Source: CAZVAN01 sp964625245 (GTDB lineage: Bacteria > Patescibacteriota > Saccharimonadia > Saccharimonadales > UBA10212). Taken from it: DNA of 56,856 nucleotides. The notes under the pieces were generated by a model. It saw only the letters and a list, made by a program, of their open reading frames with translations. It searched no databases and had not been told where the DNA came from. A program made the translations under genes and the position numbers. The stretch spans positions 1 to 56,856 of the forward strand of contig CAZVAN010000002.1 of assembly GCA_964625245.1 (NCBI GenBank), read 5' to 3'. Shown here piece by piece: positions 7,649-16,552 of the stretch (positions are counted from its first letter, which is position 1; the number at the start of each line of letters is the position of its first letter).

Positions 7649-10600
7649 TTAGCGCACTATCACATTTGTGGAGCCGAAGATTTTGGCTAGTTCTCGCACG
7701 CTCTCCTCATTGATAGCAATCGTTTGCGGCAGTTTTATAGCCTGCTTGCTGGAACTCGCTCCTGTGACCAAAACAACTTCATTGTCGCCGGCAAAACCGT
7801 CCAACTTTTCTTTAAGACTTAGGAGCATGGGCTGATTAGAGCTATCTTCCATTCTGATAAAGACTTTCGGCGGTAAATCTTTTTTAGGCATAGGCGGGGT
7901 TTTGGCCCGCCCACCTATATAGGCCGTCTGCTTAGTAATTGAGTACAGCTGTCCCTTTGGCTGGTAGTTTTTGGCCTCAGCAAGCTCAATCAAACGGGCT
8001 TCCTCAAGCATCAGCTTTGGTCCATCATCGCGCGATACATCAATCCGGCCACTGGCCAAGATAATTTTGTCTTTCTGCCATACCGGCCTGGTGCTGTCGA
8101 AAATTTTGGGAAAAACTACTACCTCCATTTCACCGGCGGCGTCGGCTATTTTAACAAAAGCCATCTTACTACCATTTTTGGTTGTTATCTCGCGAATATC
8201 GTTAATAAAGCCGCCAATACTGACGTTCTTCTCGGCTAAAGATTCGTTTATCTGGCTGATTGGCAGGGCAATTTCAGATAGTAGTACTTCATAGTCCTCT
8301 AACGGGTGGTGACTTAAATAAAGCCCCAGTAGTTCCCTTTCCCATGCCAGCTGAGTATGAGTCTCCACGTCCTGAGCCGGTACTGACAGAACCAATTTTG
8401 ACGGCGCCATATCAACCGATTCACCGAAAAGATCAACCTGCCCACTGCTGGCTGATTTTTGGTATTGGTTGGCTAGGTTAAGAATGTTATCAATATTGGC
8501 AAGCAGTACTACACGCTCCGAAAAATCGTCCATAGCCCCGGATTTTATGAGACTTTCCAGAGCCTTGCGGTTAACTATCCGGCAGTTCACATTTTTACAA
8601 AAGTCTTCAATGGATTTAAATTTGCCGCCAAGCGTTTGCCGAGCCCGGAGAATTTCTTCAACCGCACCGTGGCCAACGTTTTTTATGGCGTCCATGCCGA
8701 AGCGGATCTGAAATTTTTCCGGAACGACAGCGAACTCGTGAAATGATTCATTAACACTTGGCGCTAGAACTTCTATGCCCATGTGTTTACATTCGGCGAT
8801 TTCAATGCTCAAACGGTCAATATTGTCATAGTCGCTAGTCATAACAGCCGCCATGTAGGCGTCTGGGTAATTGGCTTTAAGATAGGCCGTTTGGTAGGCA
8901 ATAAGGCCATAGCAAGCCGAGTGCACTTTATTAAAACAATAAGCCGCGAATTCTTCCAGCTGCAGCCAGAGTTTTTCAATCAACCGGCGGTCGGCTCCGA
9001 CAGTTTTGATGGCGCCTTCGATAAATTCGTTTTTCATTTTGGCCATAACTTCTGGAATTTTTTTGCCGATGGCTTTTCGCAATGTATCAGCCTGTCCACC
9101 AGTGAAGCCGCATAAATCCTTGCTAATTTGCATAACCTGTTCCTGGTAGACAATAATGCCGTAGGTGTTTTCAAGCGAGGCTTTCATGGCCGGGTGCAGA
9201 TACTCAATTTTTTTAGTGCCATGTTTTCTAGCAATGAAGTCATCTATCCACTGCATTGGACCGGGACGATAAAGTGCCACCATGGCGATAATGTCTTCAA
9301 AAACCGTAGGTTTGAGTTGCTTGAGGTAACGCTTCATGCCAGCCGACTCAAGCTGGAAGACGCCGGTCGTATCACCCCGCTGAAGTAGCTCAAAAGTTCG
9401 CTTGTCGTCCAAAGGGATATCTTCAATCCGAATATCCTTGCCGTGAACCTTTTTTATAATTCGCAGCGTATTTTTAATGGTTGTTAGGTTTGAGAGTCCC
9501 AAAAAGTCCATCTTAAGCAGCCCCAGCTCCTCCACCGGGACCATAGAATATTGAGTGGCGACCACACCCTTCTGAGACATTTCCAGAGGTGTAAACTTGG
9601 TTAGCTTGTCGGGCGCTATAACTACACCAGCGGCGTGAACGCCGTGACTGCGAATCGTCCCTTCTAGCTTTGTAGCCAGGTCAAAAACCTTGGCCGACTG
9701 GGCATTGTTATTATTCTCAGCCAGTAGTTCCGGAATGGCTTTGAGTGACTTGGCCAGGGGTGTATGCCGGCCCTGAACCGGCGGCGGAATCATTTTTGCC
9801 AGCCGATCAGCATCGGCATAAGGCACCTGTAAAACTCTAGCTACATCGCGTACTGAGTTTCTAGCCGCCATCCGGCCAAAAGTTACGATATTGGCCACTT
9901 TGTCGTGACCATACTTGTCTAGACAGTATTCAATAACCTCATCGCGCCGGGTGTCTTGGATATCGATATCCATATCCGGCATGCTGATACGGTCGGGATT
10001 CAGAAAACGTTCGAAAAGTAGATCGTATTTAAGCGGGTCGATTTCGGTGATTCTAAGAGCGTAGGCCAAGATAGAACTGGCAGCGCTACCGCGTCCTGGT
10101 CCAAAAACAATTCCGTTATCTTTACCCCAGTTTATAAAATCTTGGACTATCAAAAAATAGCCGTTAAAGCCCATAGTATTAACCACGTCGAGTTCATACT
10201 CAGCTCTGGCTACGACTTCTTTGCTGAGTTTCTTCTTGGCGCTCGCAATAGTCAATTTACTAAGGTTATTTCTGGGCACTTCGGCATACCGCCAGGCCAG
10301 CCCTTGCCAAACTATGGTTTCCAGGAAATTTTTTTCGGTTTCGTTTTGGGGCGTCGGAAATTTAGGAATTAAGATTTTACCAAGCTCAATCTGGACATCG
10401 CAGCGGTCGGCGATTGCTCTCGTGTTTAATATTAGTTCCGGATTAGTGCTGCCCCAACGTTTGATAATCTCTTTAGGCTCAGCCACGTGTAGTTCAAATT
10501 GCTTTAAACTAAAACGGTTTTCGTCAGACAAAAAAGCACCCGTCTGAACGCAGAGCAATATTTCATGGGCTTCCTGGTCTTCGTGGTTTAGGTAGTGAGC

Positions 10601-11260
10601 ATCACAGGTGACAACAGCCTGAATATCCAGTTCGTGCGCTAGCTTTAACAATTTGTCGTTAACTCGGGTCTGGTCCTTCCAGGCTGTGGGGTGGTTGGGG
10701 TGGCCGTGGTCTTGGAGCTCAATATAATACCGATCACCAAGAAGCTGCTTGTACCACTGGGCGGTTTTTTTGGCCAAATCATATTGGCCCTGGCGCAGGG
10801 CATCACTGACTTCGCCGCCGATGCACCCAGATAGAATTATTAGACCTTGGTTGTACTTTTCCAGCAGCGCTTTATCAATTCTGGGACGGTAATAAAAGCC
10901 GTCAAGATTAGCAATGGAAGCCAGATTCATCAAGTTTTCATAGCCAATATTATCCATAGCCAGAATCGTTAGGTGGTAGTACTGCCGGTCGTGGGCCGGA
11001 TCTTTGTCGGTATGGCTCCGTGCTGCCACGTAGGCCTCCATGCCAATGACCGGCTTGATGCCTTTATCGCGAGCTGCTTCATAGAACTCGATAGCGCCGC
11101 TCATAGTGCCATGGTCAGTCACGGCAACGGCCTGCATCCCCAACTGCTTTACTTTTTTTACAAGCGCCGGCACTTTGGTTAAGCCATCGAGCAGACTGTA
11201 TTGGGTATGGTTGTGCAGATGCACATAATCACTAGCTTTTAGTTTTGCCCTCTCACTCAT
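7649..11260 (-). CDS. dnaE: DNA polymerase III alpha subunit
   Basis: The replicative polymerase, about 1203 residues. An N-terminal PHP domain starts YVHLHNHTQYSLLDGL and keeps most metal-binding His residues. The Pol III palm has GPGRGSAASS and the catalytic PDMDIDI. Fingers, tandem helix-hairpin-helix and a C-terminal OB domain (SIGGFINDIREI...MAFVKI) follow. The first possible ATG lies inside a TATAAT box, so I use the ATG three codons later, seven bases after the box (leaderless). The PHP domain may carry proofreading activity, as in other DnaE1 enzymes. No epsilon gene is visible. Confidence 0.95.
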   Translation of the reverse strand: MSERAKLKASDYVHLHNHTQYSLLDGLTKVPALVKKVKQLGMQAVAVTDHGTMSGAIEFYEAARDKGIKPVIGMEAYVAARSHTDKDPAHDRQYYHLTILAMDNIGYENLMNLASIANLDGFYYRPRIDKALLEKYNQGLIILSGCIGGEVSDALRQGQYDLAKKTAQWYKQLLGDRYYIELQDHGHPNHPTAWKDQTRVNDKLLKLAHELDIQAVVTCDAHYLNHEDQEAHEILLCVQTGAFLSDENRFSLKQFELHVAEPKEIIKRWGSTNPELILNTRAIADRCDVQIELGKILIPKFPTPQNETEKNFLETIVWQGLAWRYAEVPRNNLSKLTIASAKKKLSKEVVARAEYELDVVNTMGFNGYFLIVQDFINWGKDNGIVFGPGRGSAASSILAYALRITEIDPLKYDLLFERFLNPDRISMPDMDIDIQDTRRDEVIEYCLDKYGHDKVANIVTFGRMAARNSVRDVARVLQVPYADADRLAKMIPPPVQGRHTPLAKSLKAIPELLAENNNNAQSAKVFDLATKLEGTIRSHGVHAAGVVIAPDKLTKFTPLEMSQKGVVATQYSMVPVEELGLLKMDFLGLSNLTTIKNTLRIIKKVHGKDIRIEDIPLDDKRTFELLQRGDTTGVFQLESAGMKRYLKQLKPTVFEDIIAMVALYRPGPMQWIDDFIARKHGTKKIEYLHPAMKASLENTYGIIVYQEQVMQISKDLCGFTGGQADTLRKAIGKKIPEVMAKMKNEFIEGAIKTVGADRRLIEKLWLQLEEFAAYCFNKVHSACYGLIAYQTAYLKANYPDAYMAAVMTSDYDNIDRLSIEIAECKHMGIEVLAPSVNESFHEFAVVPEKFQIRFGMDAIKNVGHGAVEEILRARQTLGGKFKSIEDFCKNVNCRIVNRKALESLIKSGAMDDFSERVVLLANIDNILNLANQYQKSASSGQVDLFGESVDMAPSKLVLSVPAQDVETHTQLAWERELLGLYLSHHPLEDYEVLLSEIALPISQINESLAEKNVSIGGFINDIREITTKNGSKMAFVKIADAAGEMEVVVFPKIFDSTRPVWQKDKIILASGRIDVSRDDGPKLMLEEARLIELAEAKNYQPKGQLYSITKQTAYIGGRAKTPPMPKKDLPPKVFIRMEDSSNQPMLLSLKEKLDGFAGDNEVVLVTGASSSKQAIKLPQTIAINEESVRELAKIFGSTNVIVR

Positions 11261-11277
11261 TAACTCCATTATAAATT

Positions 11278-11306
11278 AAGAGTCGCGTTTGTGGTGCGAC
11301 TCTTTT
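11278..11306. terminator. Bidirectional terminator hairpin
   Basis: Perfect 9-base stem AAGAGTCGC/GCGACTCTT with a 9-base loop. The plus strand has a T-run after it; the minus strand has only a weak TTAATTT tail. It separates the YtxH-like gene from dnaE, and dnaE starts from its own promoter directly after it. Confidence 0.75.
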
Positions 11307-11327
11307 TAACAACGCTTATGAACTTAG

Positions 11328-11744
11328 TTAGCTTTTCAGGTATTTACTAAGATTTTTTTGAGCCAGCTTAACTTGCTTAACTGCTTTTGCCAGTTCGGGG
11401 TCGCTGCTCTGACCGGCACGGAAGGCCTTTAGTACTTCGCTGGCTTTATTTTGGGCGTCACGCGCCTTAATTACGGTTTCGTCAAACTCTTCGCGAGCTT
11501 TAGCGCTCAAGCTAATAGATTTAGTCTTGGCAATCTTAATAGCCTCACTCAGCTCATCAACGCCGTTTTGGAGATGCTCAGCAGCCTCGTTTTTGAGGTC
11601 TCCGGCTTTATTGGCTAAATCTTTGCGGGTCTGGTTCCCGCTTTTTGGCGCGGTTAAGATTCCGGCAACGTAACCGGCTAAACCGCCAACAACGGCTCCG
11701 ACGGCTAATTTTTTCTTGGTATTCTGCTTTTTCTGGTATCTCAT
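11328..11744 (-). CDS. YtxH-like membrane-anchored protein
   Basis: A 138-residue protein with a basic N-terminus, a Gly/Ala-rich hydrophobic stretch (about 13-32, AVGAVVGGLAGYVAG) and the typical TAPKSG.QTR motif of YtxH/gas-vesicle-like proteins. The rest is a long amphipathic, probably coiled-coil helix. The family is linked to envelope stress in Firmicutes, but a molecular role is not established. It is preceded by a second small membrane protein four bases upstream, so the two are probably co-translated. Confidence 0.75.
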   Translation of the reverse strand: MRYQKKQNTKKKLAVGAVVGGLAGYVAGILTAPKSGNQTRKDLANKAGDLKNEAAEHLQNGVDELSEAIKIAKTKSISLSAKAREEFDETVIKARDAQNKASEVLKAFRAGQSSDPELAKAVKQVKLAQKNLSKYLKS

Positions 11745-11748
11745 ATTT

Positions 11749-12015
11749 CTAGCCTTTCCTACGGTTATATTTAGATGCCTGATTAACGATATTGCTAACT
11801 AGTTTTAGAAACGCTAGTGGTGACGCAACTTTTCCTATGTTATTTGCCGCTGTTTCCACCGATTCGGCCACAATCTCGGCGTGATCGGTAATCCGCCTTA
11901 GTTGTTTGATAAATTTAATAAAGTAGACCAGAGCGATAATCGCCGAGATTAAGAAAATTGCTAGAACCGTACTGACAATGATAACTAGAATTGAAGCAGC
12001 ATTATTTATATCCAT
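11749..12015 (-). CDS. Small single-pass membrane protein
   Basis: An 88-residue protein with one hydrophobic helix (about residues 8-34) followed by a short helical cytoplasmic or coiled-coil part ending in basic residues. It resembles DUF948-type partners of YtxH proteins in size and topology, but no diagnostic motif is visible. It lies between galU (15-base gap) and the YtxH-like gene (4 bases) in one minus-strand transcription unit, which supports a paired role with the latter. Confidence 0.7.
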   Translation of the reverse strand: MDINNAASILVIIVSTVLAIFLISAIIALVYFIKFIKQLRRITDHAEIVAESVETAANNIGKVASPLAFLKLVSNIVNQASKYNRRKG

Positions 12016-12030
12016 AAAGGTAGTATAGAA

Positions 12031-12927
12031 CTAATTTCCGAGTGTTTGCAAATATTCCCTGAAGTCGTCGCCCACCTCTTGATTGTCGAGAGCGAAATCA
12101 ACTAGCGTTTTTAGATACCCGAGCTTGTTGCCGGTATCGTAATACTTACCCCCAACAATGTTACACCCGTAAAATGGCAGACCGGCTCGTATCATAGGTT
12201 CCAGCACAAAAGAGGTTAAGTAAAACTCATCGCCTTCCTTGAGTAAATCTAGGCCCTTATTAACGTAAGAAAAGACGTCCGGCGTAAGTAAGTAGCTGCT
12301 CACAGTAGCCATGTTTGAAGGTGCGTTTTCACGGCCTGGTTTTTCAACCAATTCACCAATCTTAAGAACGCCCGGTTTAACCTCCGTGCCGGCAATTACT
12401 CCATATCGGTCAAAGTCTTGGTCGTCGTGGATTTCTATGCACGAGAGTATGGAGCCGTTCAGTTCGTTGTAGTGATCAATCATTTGTAAGAACCGGTTAG
12501 GCTTCGCAACAATCATATCGTCAGCAAAAGTGTAGATAAACGGTTCATCGCCAACCAGATGCGAGACATTCAGAATTGGCCTGGCGCTGCCATAAGGGCC
12601 TTTGGGTTGGCGGACATAGGCAAAATTGACCATGGTAGAAATCTTGTTCAAACTTTTGAGAAGTTCGTCTTTACCACTTTGTTTTAGGCTGGCTTTTAAG
12701 TCGGTATTGACGTCATCAAAATGATCCTCGATGGAGCGCTTATGATATCCGGTGACAATAATTACGTCCTGGATGCCCGCCTCGGCTAGCTCTTCAACCA
12801 CATATTGGATTATCGGTTTGTCTACTAGTGGCAGCATTTCTTTGGGCATGGCTTTAGTCTGAGGCAATAGGCGTGTACCCAGTCCTGCAGCCGCCACAAC
12901 CGCTTTTCTAACTTTTTTATTCGACAT
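12031..12927 (-). CDS. galU: UTP-glucose-1-phosphate uridylyltransferase
   Basis: Makes UDP-glucose from glucose-1-phosphate and UTP for cell-surface glycans. The 298-residue protein has the nucleotidyltransferase signature AAGLGTRLLPQTKAMPKEML near the N-terminus, the metal-binding FADD motif, VEKPG, and the late TGNKLGYLK segment specific to GalU. Only two bases separate it from gatB, so it is in the gat transcription unit although functionally unrelated. Confidence 0.95.
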   Translation of the reverse strand: MSNKKVRKAVVAAAGLGTRLLPQTKAMPKEMLPLVDKPIIQYVVEELAEAGIQDVIIVTGYHKRSIEDHFDDVNTDLKASLKQSGKDELLKSLNKISTMVNFAYVRQPKGPYGSARPILNVSHLVGDEPFIYTFADDMIVAKPNRFLQMIDHYNELNGSILSCIEIHDDQDFDRYGVIAGTEVKPGVLKIGELVEKPGRENAPSNMATVSSYLLTPDVFSYVNKGLDLLKEGDEFYLTSFVLEPMIRAGLPFYGCNIVGGKYYDTGNKLGYLKTLVDFALDNQEVGDDFREYLQTLGN

Positions 12928-12929
12928 TG

Positions 12930-14387
12930 CTAAACTGCTCCTAGCTGTTTCTTAATTAACTCAACGGCCACTCCGGGGTTAGCTTTACCGGCACTGGCGG
13001 CCATGACCTGCCCGACCAAAAAGCCTATGGCCTTTTGCTCGCCTTTTTTAACATCCTCAGCAGCCTTGGGATTATCGGCAATTACCTTAACTACGATTTT
13101 CTCAATTTCAGCCTCATCAGAAATCTGGATTAAGTTTTTCTCATTGGCAATAACTTCTGGATCCTGAGCAGTATTTAGCATTTCCCAAAATACGTCCATG
13201 GCGGCTGTGGAGCTGAGTTTATTTTCGCCAACCATTTTGGATAATTTTATGAAGTGGTCGGTGCTATGTTCAAGCTGACTAGATACGTCTTGGGTGCCGT
13301 CGTTAAGCGTATCGGTAGCGTGCACAAACCAGAGGGCTACGCGCCGGGCGTCCTCGGGCTCGGCCTTCTCCGCAATCTGCAAAACTTGCTTGACGATAAC
13401 CGGGGAGTCAAGGATATCCTCAGCCACCTTGTCGTTAAGCTTAAGCTTGGCAAGCTGCACGCGGATGGCCGGCGGTAGCATTGGTAATTCTTTTTTTATT
13501 CCGGCCAAATAACTATCTTCAAGCTGCAGCGGCGGAACGTCAGGTTCTGGCATGTAGCGGTAGTCTTCGGCCTCTTCTTTACTGCGCTGGCTGGTTGTCT
13601 TTTGTTTGGCTTCGTCCCAACCGCGAGTTTCCTGGACCACTTGCTCACCTTTTTCGCTCAGTTCAATTTGGCGGTTTATCTCATGCTCCACAGCGGCTTC
13701 AACGCTACGAAAACTATTCAGGTTCTTAGTCTCGGTTCGTTTGCCAAGCTCGCTGGATTTACTGACGCTGACATTAACATCAAAGCGCATATTGCCGTGG
13801 TACAAGTCAACATCGCTAACATCGGCGTATTTCATTAGAAGGTAAAGCTCCCTGGCAAATGCTTTGGCCTCGGCCGGACTGCTCATATCCGGCTCGCTAA
13901 CAATCTCCAGCAGTGGCGTGCCGGCCCGGTTTAGGTCTACCAGTGAGTAGTCGACGCCTGCCGGATGGATATTTTTACCTGCATCTTCCTCAAGATGAGC
14001 CCGGGTGATACCGATAGTTTTCTTTTGCCCGTCAACCGTAATTTCAACCTGGCCTCCCTTGATAATCGGGTTTGCGTACTGGGTAATCTGGTAACCCTTA
14101 GGTAAATCCGGGTAAAAATAGTGCTTCCGGTCAAAGTGGCTGAATTTCTCCGCGATGGTTCCAAGTGCATAAGCGGCACGAACTGCTAAGTGTATGGCGC
14201 CTTCATTGAGCACTGGCAAGGCCCCCGGCATACCCACGCAGATGTGGCTGATTAGCGTATTGGGCTCCGCCTCCCGGGCGTCATTACCTACTGCCGCGAA
14301 TAGCTTAGTCTTAGTTTTAAGCTGAACATGCGTTTCAATACCGATTGTCGCCTTATATTTGCTGCGTTTATCTTCTGAGACTGCCAT
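12930..14387 (-). CDS. gatB: Aspartyl/glutamyl-tRNA amidotransferase subunit B
   Basis: The kinase/transamidase subunit of GatCAB, which converts Glu-tRNA(Gln) and/or Asp-tRNA(Asn) to the amide form. 485 residues with the family opening IGIETHVQL, HFDRKHYFYPDLPKGYQITQ, the R.HLEEDAGK motif and the C-terminal YqeY-like tRNA-binding domain (roughly residues 330-480). It overlaps the upstream 138-residue gene by one base. The presence of GatCAB suggests indirect charging of Gln or Asn. Confidence 0.95.
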   Translation of the reverse strand: MAVSEDKRSKYKATIGIETHVQLKTKTKLFAAVGNDAREAEPNTLISHICVGMPGALPVLNEGAIHLAVRAAYALGTIAEKFSHFDRKHYFYPDLPKGYQITQYANPIIKGGQVEITVDGQKKTIGITRAHLEEDAGKNIHPAGVDYSLVDLNRAGTPLLEIVSEPDMSSPAEAKAFARELYLLMKYADVSDVDLYHGNMRFDVNVSVSKSSELGKRTETKNLNSFRSVEAAVEHEINRQIELSEKGEQVVQETRGWDEAKQKTTSQRSKEEAEDYRYMPEPDVPPLQLEDSYLAGIKKELPMLPPAIRVQLAKLKLNDKVAEDILDSPVIVKQVLQIAEKAEPEDARRVALWFVHATDTLNDGTQDVSSQLEHSTDHFIKLSKMVGENKLSSTAAMDVFWEMLNTAQDPEVIANEKNLIQISDEAEIEKIVVKVIADNPKAAEDVKKGEQKAIGFLVGQVMAASAGKANPGVAVELIKKQLGAV

Positions 14388-14803
14388 CAGATAGCCCCCA
14401 GGTCTTTTAAGCCCTGACGGAATCCCTGTAGGGCATTCTGAGCTTCAGATTTTTTGAGTTTTACCCCCGGCTCATGAACCAGGCGGTTCCGTAGTTTGTG
14501 AGCGTACCAAACGGCGTCGTTGTCGCTCAGCGAACGCTGGGCAGATACCAGCCGCTCACCAGCCGTTTTCCCTTTAAAATGACGCTTCTTCAAGGCTTCA
14601 TCAAGCAGCTTGTCGGCGTCAATGACCGCCAGGACCATGCCCTCCGGCGATGACTTAACCCGGGCCAGAAGTTCCATCCAGTGGTTTTGGAAATACTCCT
14701 GGTTGAGACCCCGTTTTTGACTGCCATATCTGGGACCAACTCTAGCTATGACGACCAAAACTACAATCCCGAATAATATGGCGCCAACTAAAAATAGTGT
14801 CAT
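14387..14803 (-). CDS. Membrane-anchored HEPN-like protein inside the gat operon
   Basis: 138 residues: an N-terminal membrane helix (about 3-21) followed by a helical domain. Near the C-terminus sits LRNRLVHEPG, an R-N-x-x-x-H arrangement that matches the active-site motif of HEPN ribonuclease domains. The middle part (AVIDADKLLDEALK) also looks like a HEPN helix pair. It overlaps gatA by 4 bases (ATGA) and gatB by 1, so its synthesis is locked to the amidotransferase. HEPN assignment is by motif and helical pattern only; RNase activity is inference. Confidence 0.6.
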   Translation of the reverse strand: MTLFLVGAILFGIVVLVVIARVGPRYGSQKRGLNQEYFQNHWMELLARVKSSPEGMVLAVIDADKLLDEALKKRHFKGKTAGERLVSAQRSLSDNDAVWYAHKLRNRLVHEPGVKLKKSEAQNALQGFRQGLKDLGAI

Positions 14804-16221
14804 TTGCCAAGTCCCTCAAAGGTCTTAGCCGCTGACAGTAACTGTCGATCACTCTTATAGTCAGCTATCATTTGCAGCCCAACCGGCAAGCCGTTGGCAT
14901 TGCCAGCCGGCAGGCTGATGCTTGGATTGCCAGAGATATTGGCGGCCACGGTCATTATGTCGGTTAGGTACATTTGCAATGGGTCCTGGGTGCGTTCGCC
15001 AATTTTAAAAGCCGTCATCGGGGCCGTAGGTCCAACCAAAAAATCATACTTCTTGAAGGCTTCGTCAAATTCCCGTCTAACCTTAGTCCGCACCGTCTGC
15101 GCTTTTTTATAATAGGCCTCGTAGTAGCCGCTAGATAGAACGTATGTGCCGATCATAATCCGTCGCTTGGCCTCGGCCCCAAAGCCTTTTTCTCTTGATA
15201 GCTCATAGCTCTCCTGCAGGTTTTTAGCCGCCGGGTCACTGAAACCATAGCGCTGGCCGTCATAGCGAGCCAAGTTACTGCTGACCTCGGCTGGGCAAAT
15301 AATATAGTAGGCGGCCAAGGCCAGCGGTACATTTGGCAGGCTAACTTCCTCAACCACGGCTCCACCAGCTACCAATTGACCTACAGCATCATCAATTCGC
15401 TGTCTTACCCCCGCGTCCAACCCCTCACCAAAATATTCTTTAATTATGCCGATTTTTTTGCCCCGAAGATCAAGCCCCTTATCAACGTAAGTCTTGCCGT
15501 CGCGTTCAATGGTTGTAGAGTCCAGTTCGTCGCGGCCAGCCATAACGTCGAGCACCAGCGCAGCATCATCAACCGTTCGAGCCAGAGGCCCAACCACATC
15601 AGTGCTGCTGGCCATGGCAATAACGCCGCTGCGGCTAACCAGTCCGTAGCTGGGTTTGTAGCCGACTACACCGCAAAAGCTGGCCGGCAAGCGGATAGAA
15701 CCGCCGGTATCAGTCCCCAGAGCAAACGGAACAATGCCCAGCGCCACGGCCGCGGCCGACCCACCAGAACTGCCCCCTGGTACACGCTGCTTGTCGGCAG
15801 GGTGCTTGGTCACAAAAAAGTCGCTGTTTTCGGTGCTGCTGCCGTGGGCAAAAGCATCCAGATTAGACTTAGCAATACAAATCGCCCCCTCGGCCTCCAG
15901 GCGGTTTATGGCCGTAGCCTGGTATGGTGATTCAAAGGGCTTAAGTATGTTGCTGGCGGCGGTGGTTTTGCCGTTAAACGTTAAGAAGTTGTCTTTGGCT
16001 ATAAAGGGTACACCAGCCAGCCGACCTACGCTCTGGCCTTTTTTAACCATCTCATCGATGGCTTGAGCGCGGGCCATAGCTCTATCGTTGGTTAAGGATA
16101 TGACGGCATCATACTCTTTGTTTTGCTCAACGGCCTTTAAGGCTTGCTCAACCAGCTTCGTGGCAAGCAGTTCCCCCGACTGGACCTTGGCAGCGATTTG
16201 CGAAATTGAGGGCCAGTCCAT
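14800..16221 (-). CDS. gatA: Aspartyl/glutamyl-tRNA amidotransferase subunit A
   Basis: The amidase subunit that releases ammonia from glutamine. 473 residues with the amidase signature PGGSSGGSAAAVALG and TDTGGSIRLPASFCG. The catalytic Lys76-Ser151-Ser175 triad is visible in VPFIAKD, GGSSGG and TGGSIR, at the same spacing as characterised GatA. It follows gatC directly. Confidence 0.96.
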   Translation of the reverse strand: MDWPSISQIAAKVQSGELLATKLVEQALKAVEQNKEYDAVISLTNDRAMARAQAIDEMVKKGQSVGRLAGVPFIAKDNFLTFNGKTTAASNILKPFESPYQATAINRLEAEGAICIAKSNLDAFAHGSSTENSDFFVTKHPADKQRVPGGSSGGSAAAVALGIVPFALGTDTGGSIRLPASFCGVVGYKPSYGLVSRSGVIAMASSTDVVGPLARTVDDAALVLDVMAGRDELDSTTIERDGKTYVDKGLDLRGKKIGIIKEYFGEGLDAGVRQRIDDAVGQLVAGGAVVEEVSLPNVPLALAAYYIICPAEVSSNLARYDGQRYGFSDPAAKNLQESYELSREKGFGAEAKRRIMIGTYVLSSGYYEAYYKKAQTVRTKVRREFDEAFKKYDFLVGPTAPMTAFKIGERTQDPLQMYLTDIMTVAANISGNPSISLPAGNANGLPVGLQMIADYKSDRQLLSAAKTFEGLGK

Positions 16222-16512
16222 TTAAAGCACCCTTCTAACCTTGAATTGACCGTCCTGAGTAGCCGGAGCGTTTTTTAAGAGGTCGTTTTGGCTGAGATTA
16301 TATTCCCTTACTACATCGCTACGTGTGATATTCGCCAGCCCCGTAACTTGGTAGGTGGGTTCAAGGCCAGTTGTATCAACGGCGTTGAGTTTTTCGACAT
16401 AGTCCAGTATCTCCGAGAGCTCAGTGCGGAATTTTTCAACTTCTTCATCAGTTAGCTTTAGCCGACTTAATTTGGCCAATTTCAAGACGTCTTCGCGAGA
16501 TAGTTTACTCAT
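16222..16512 (-). CDS. gatC: Aspartyl/glutamyl-tRNA amidotransferase subunit C
   Basis: The small 96-residue subunit that stabilises GatA-GatB. Typical start with LSREDVLKLAKLSRLKLT, then EILDYVEKLNAVDTTG and a C-terminal RVL end. It is the first gene of the gat unit: a TATAAT box lies about 13 bases upstream and an AAGGA ribosome site sits seven bases before the ATG, so this transcript has a short leader. Confidence 0.93.
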   Translation of the reverse strand: MSKLSREDVLKLAKLSRLKLTDEEVEKFRTELSEILDYVEKLNAVDTTGLEPTYQVTGLANITRSDVVREYNLSQNDLLKNAPATQDGQFKVRRVL

Positions 16513-16552
16513 GACTTATCCTTTAATTATAGCAAAGTAGAAGTGTTTTTAT

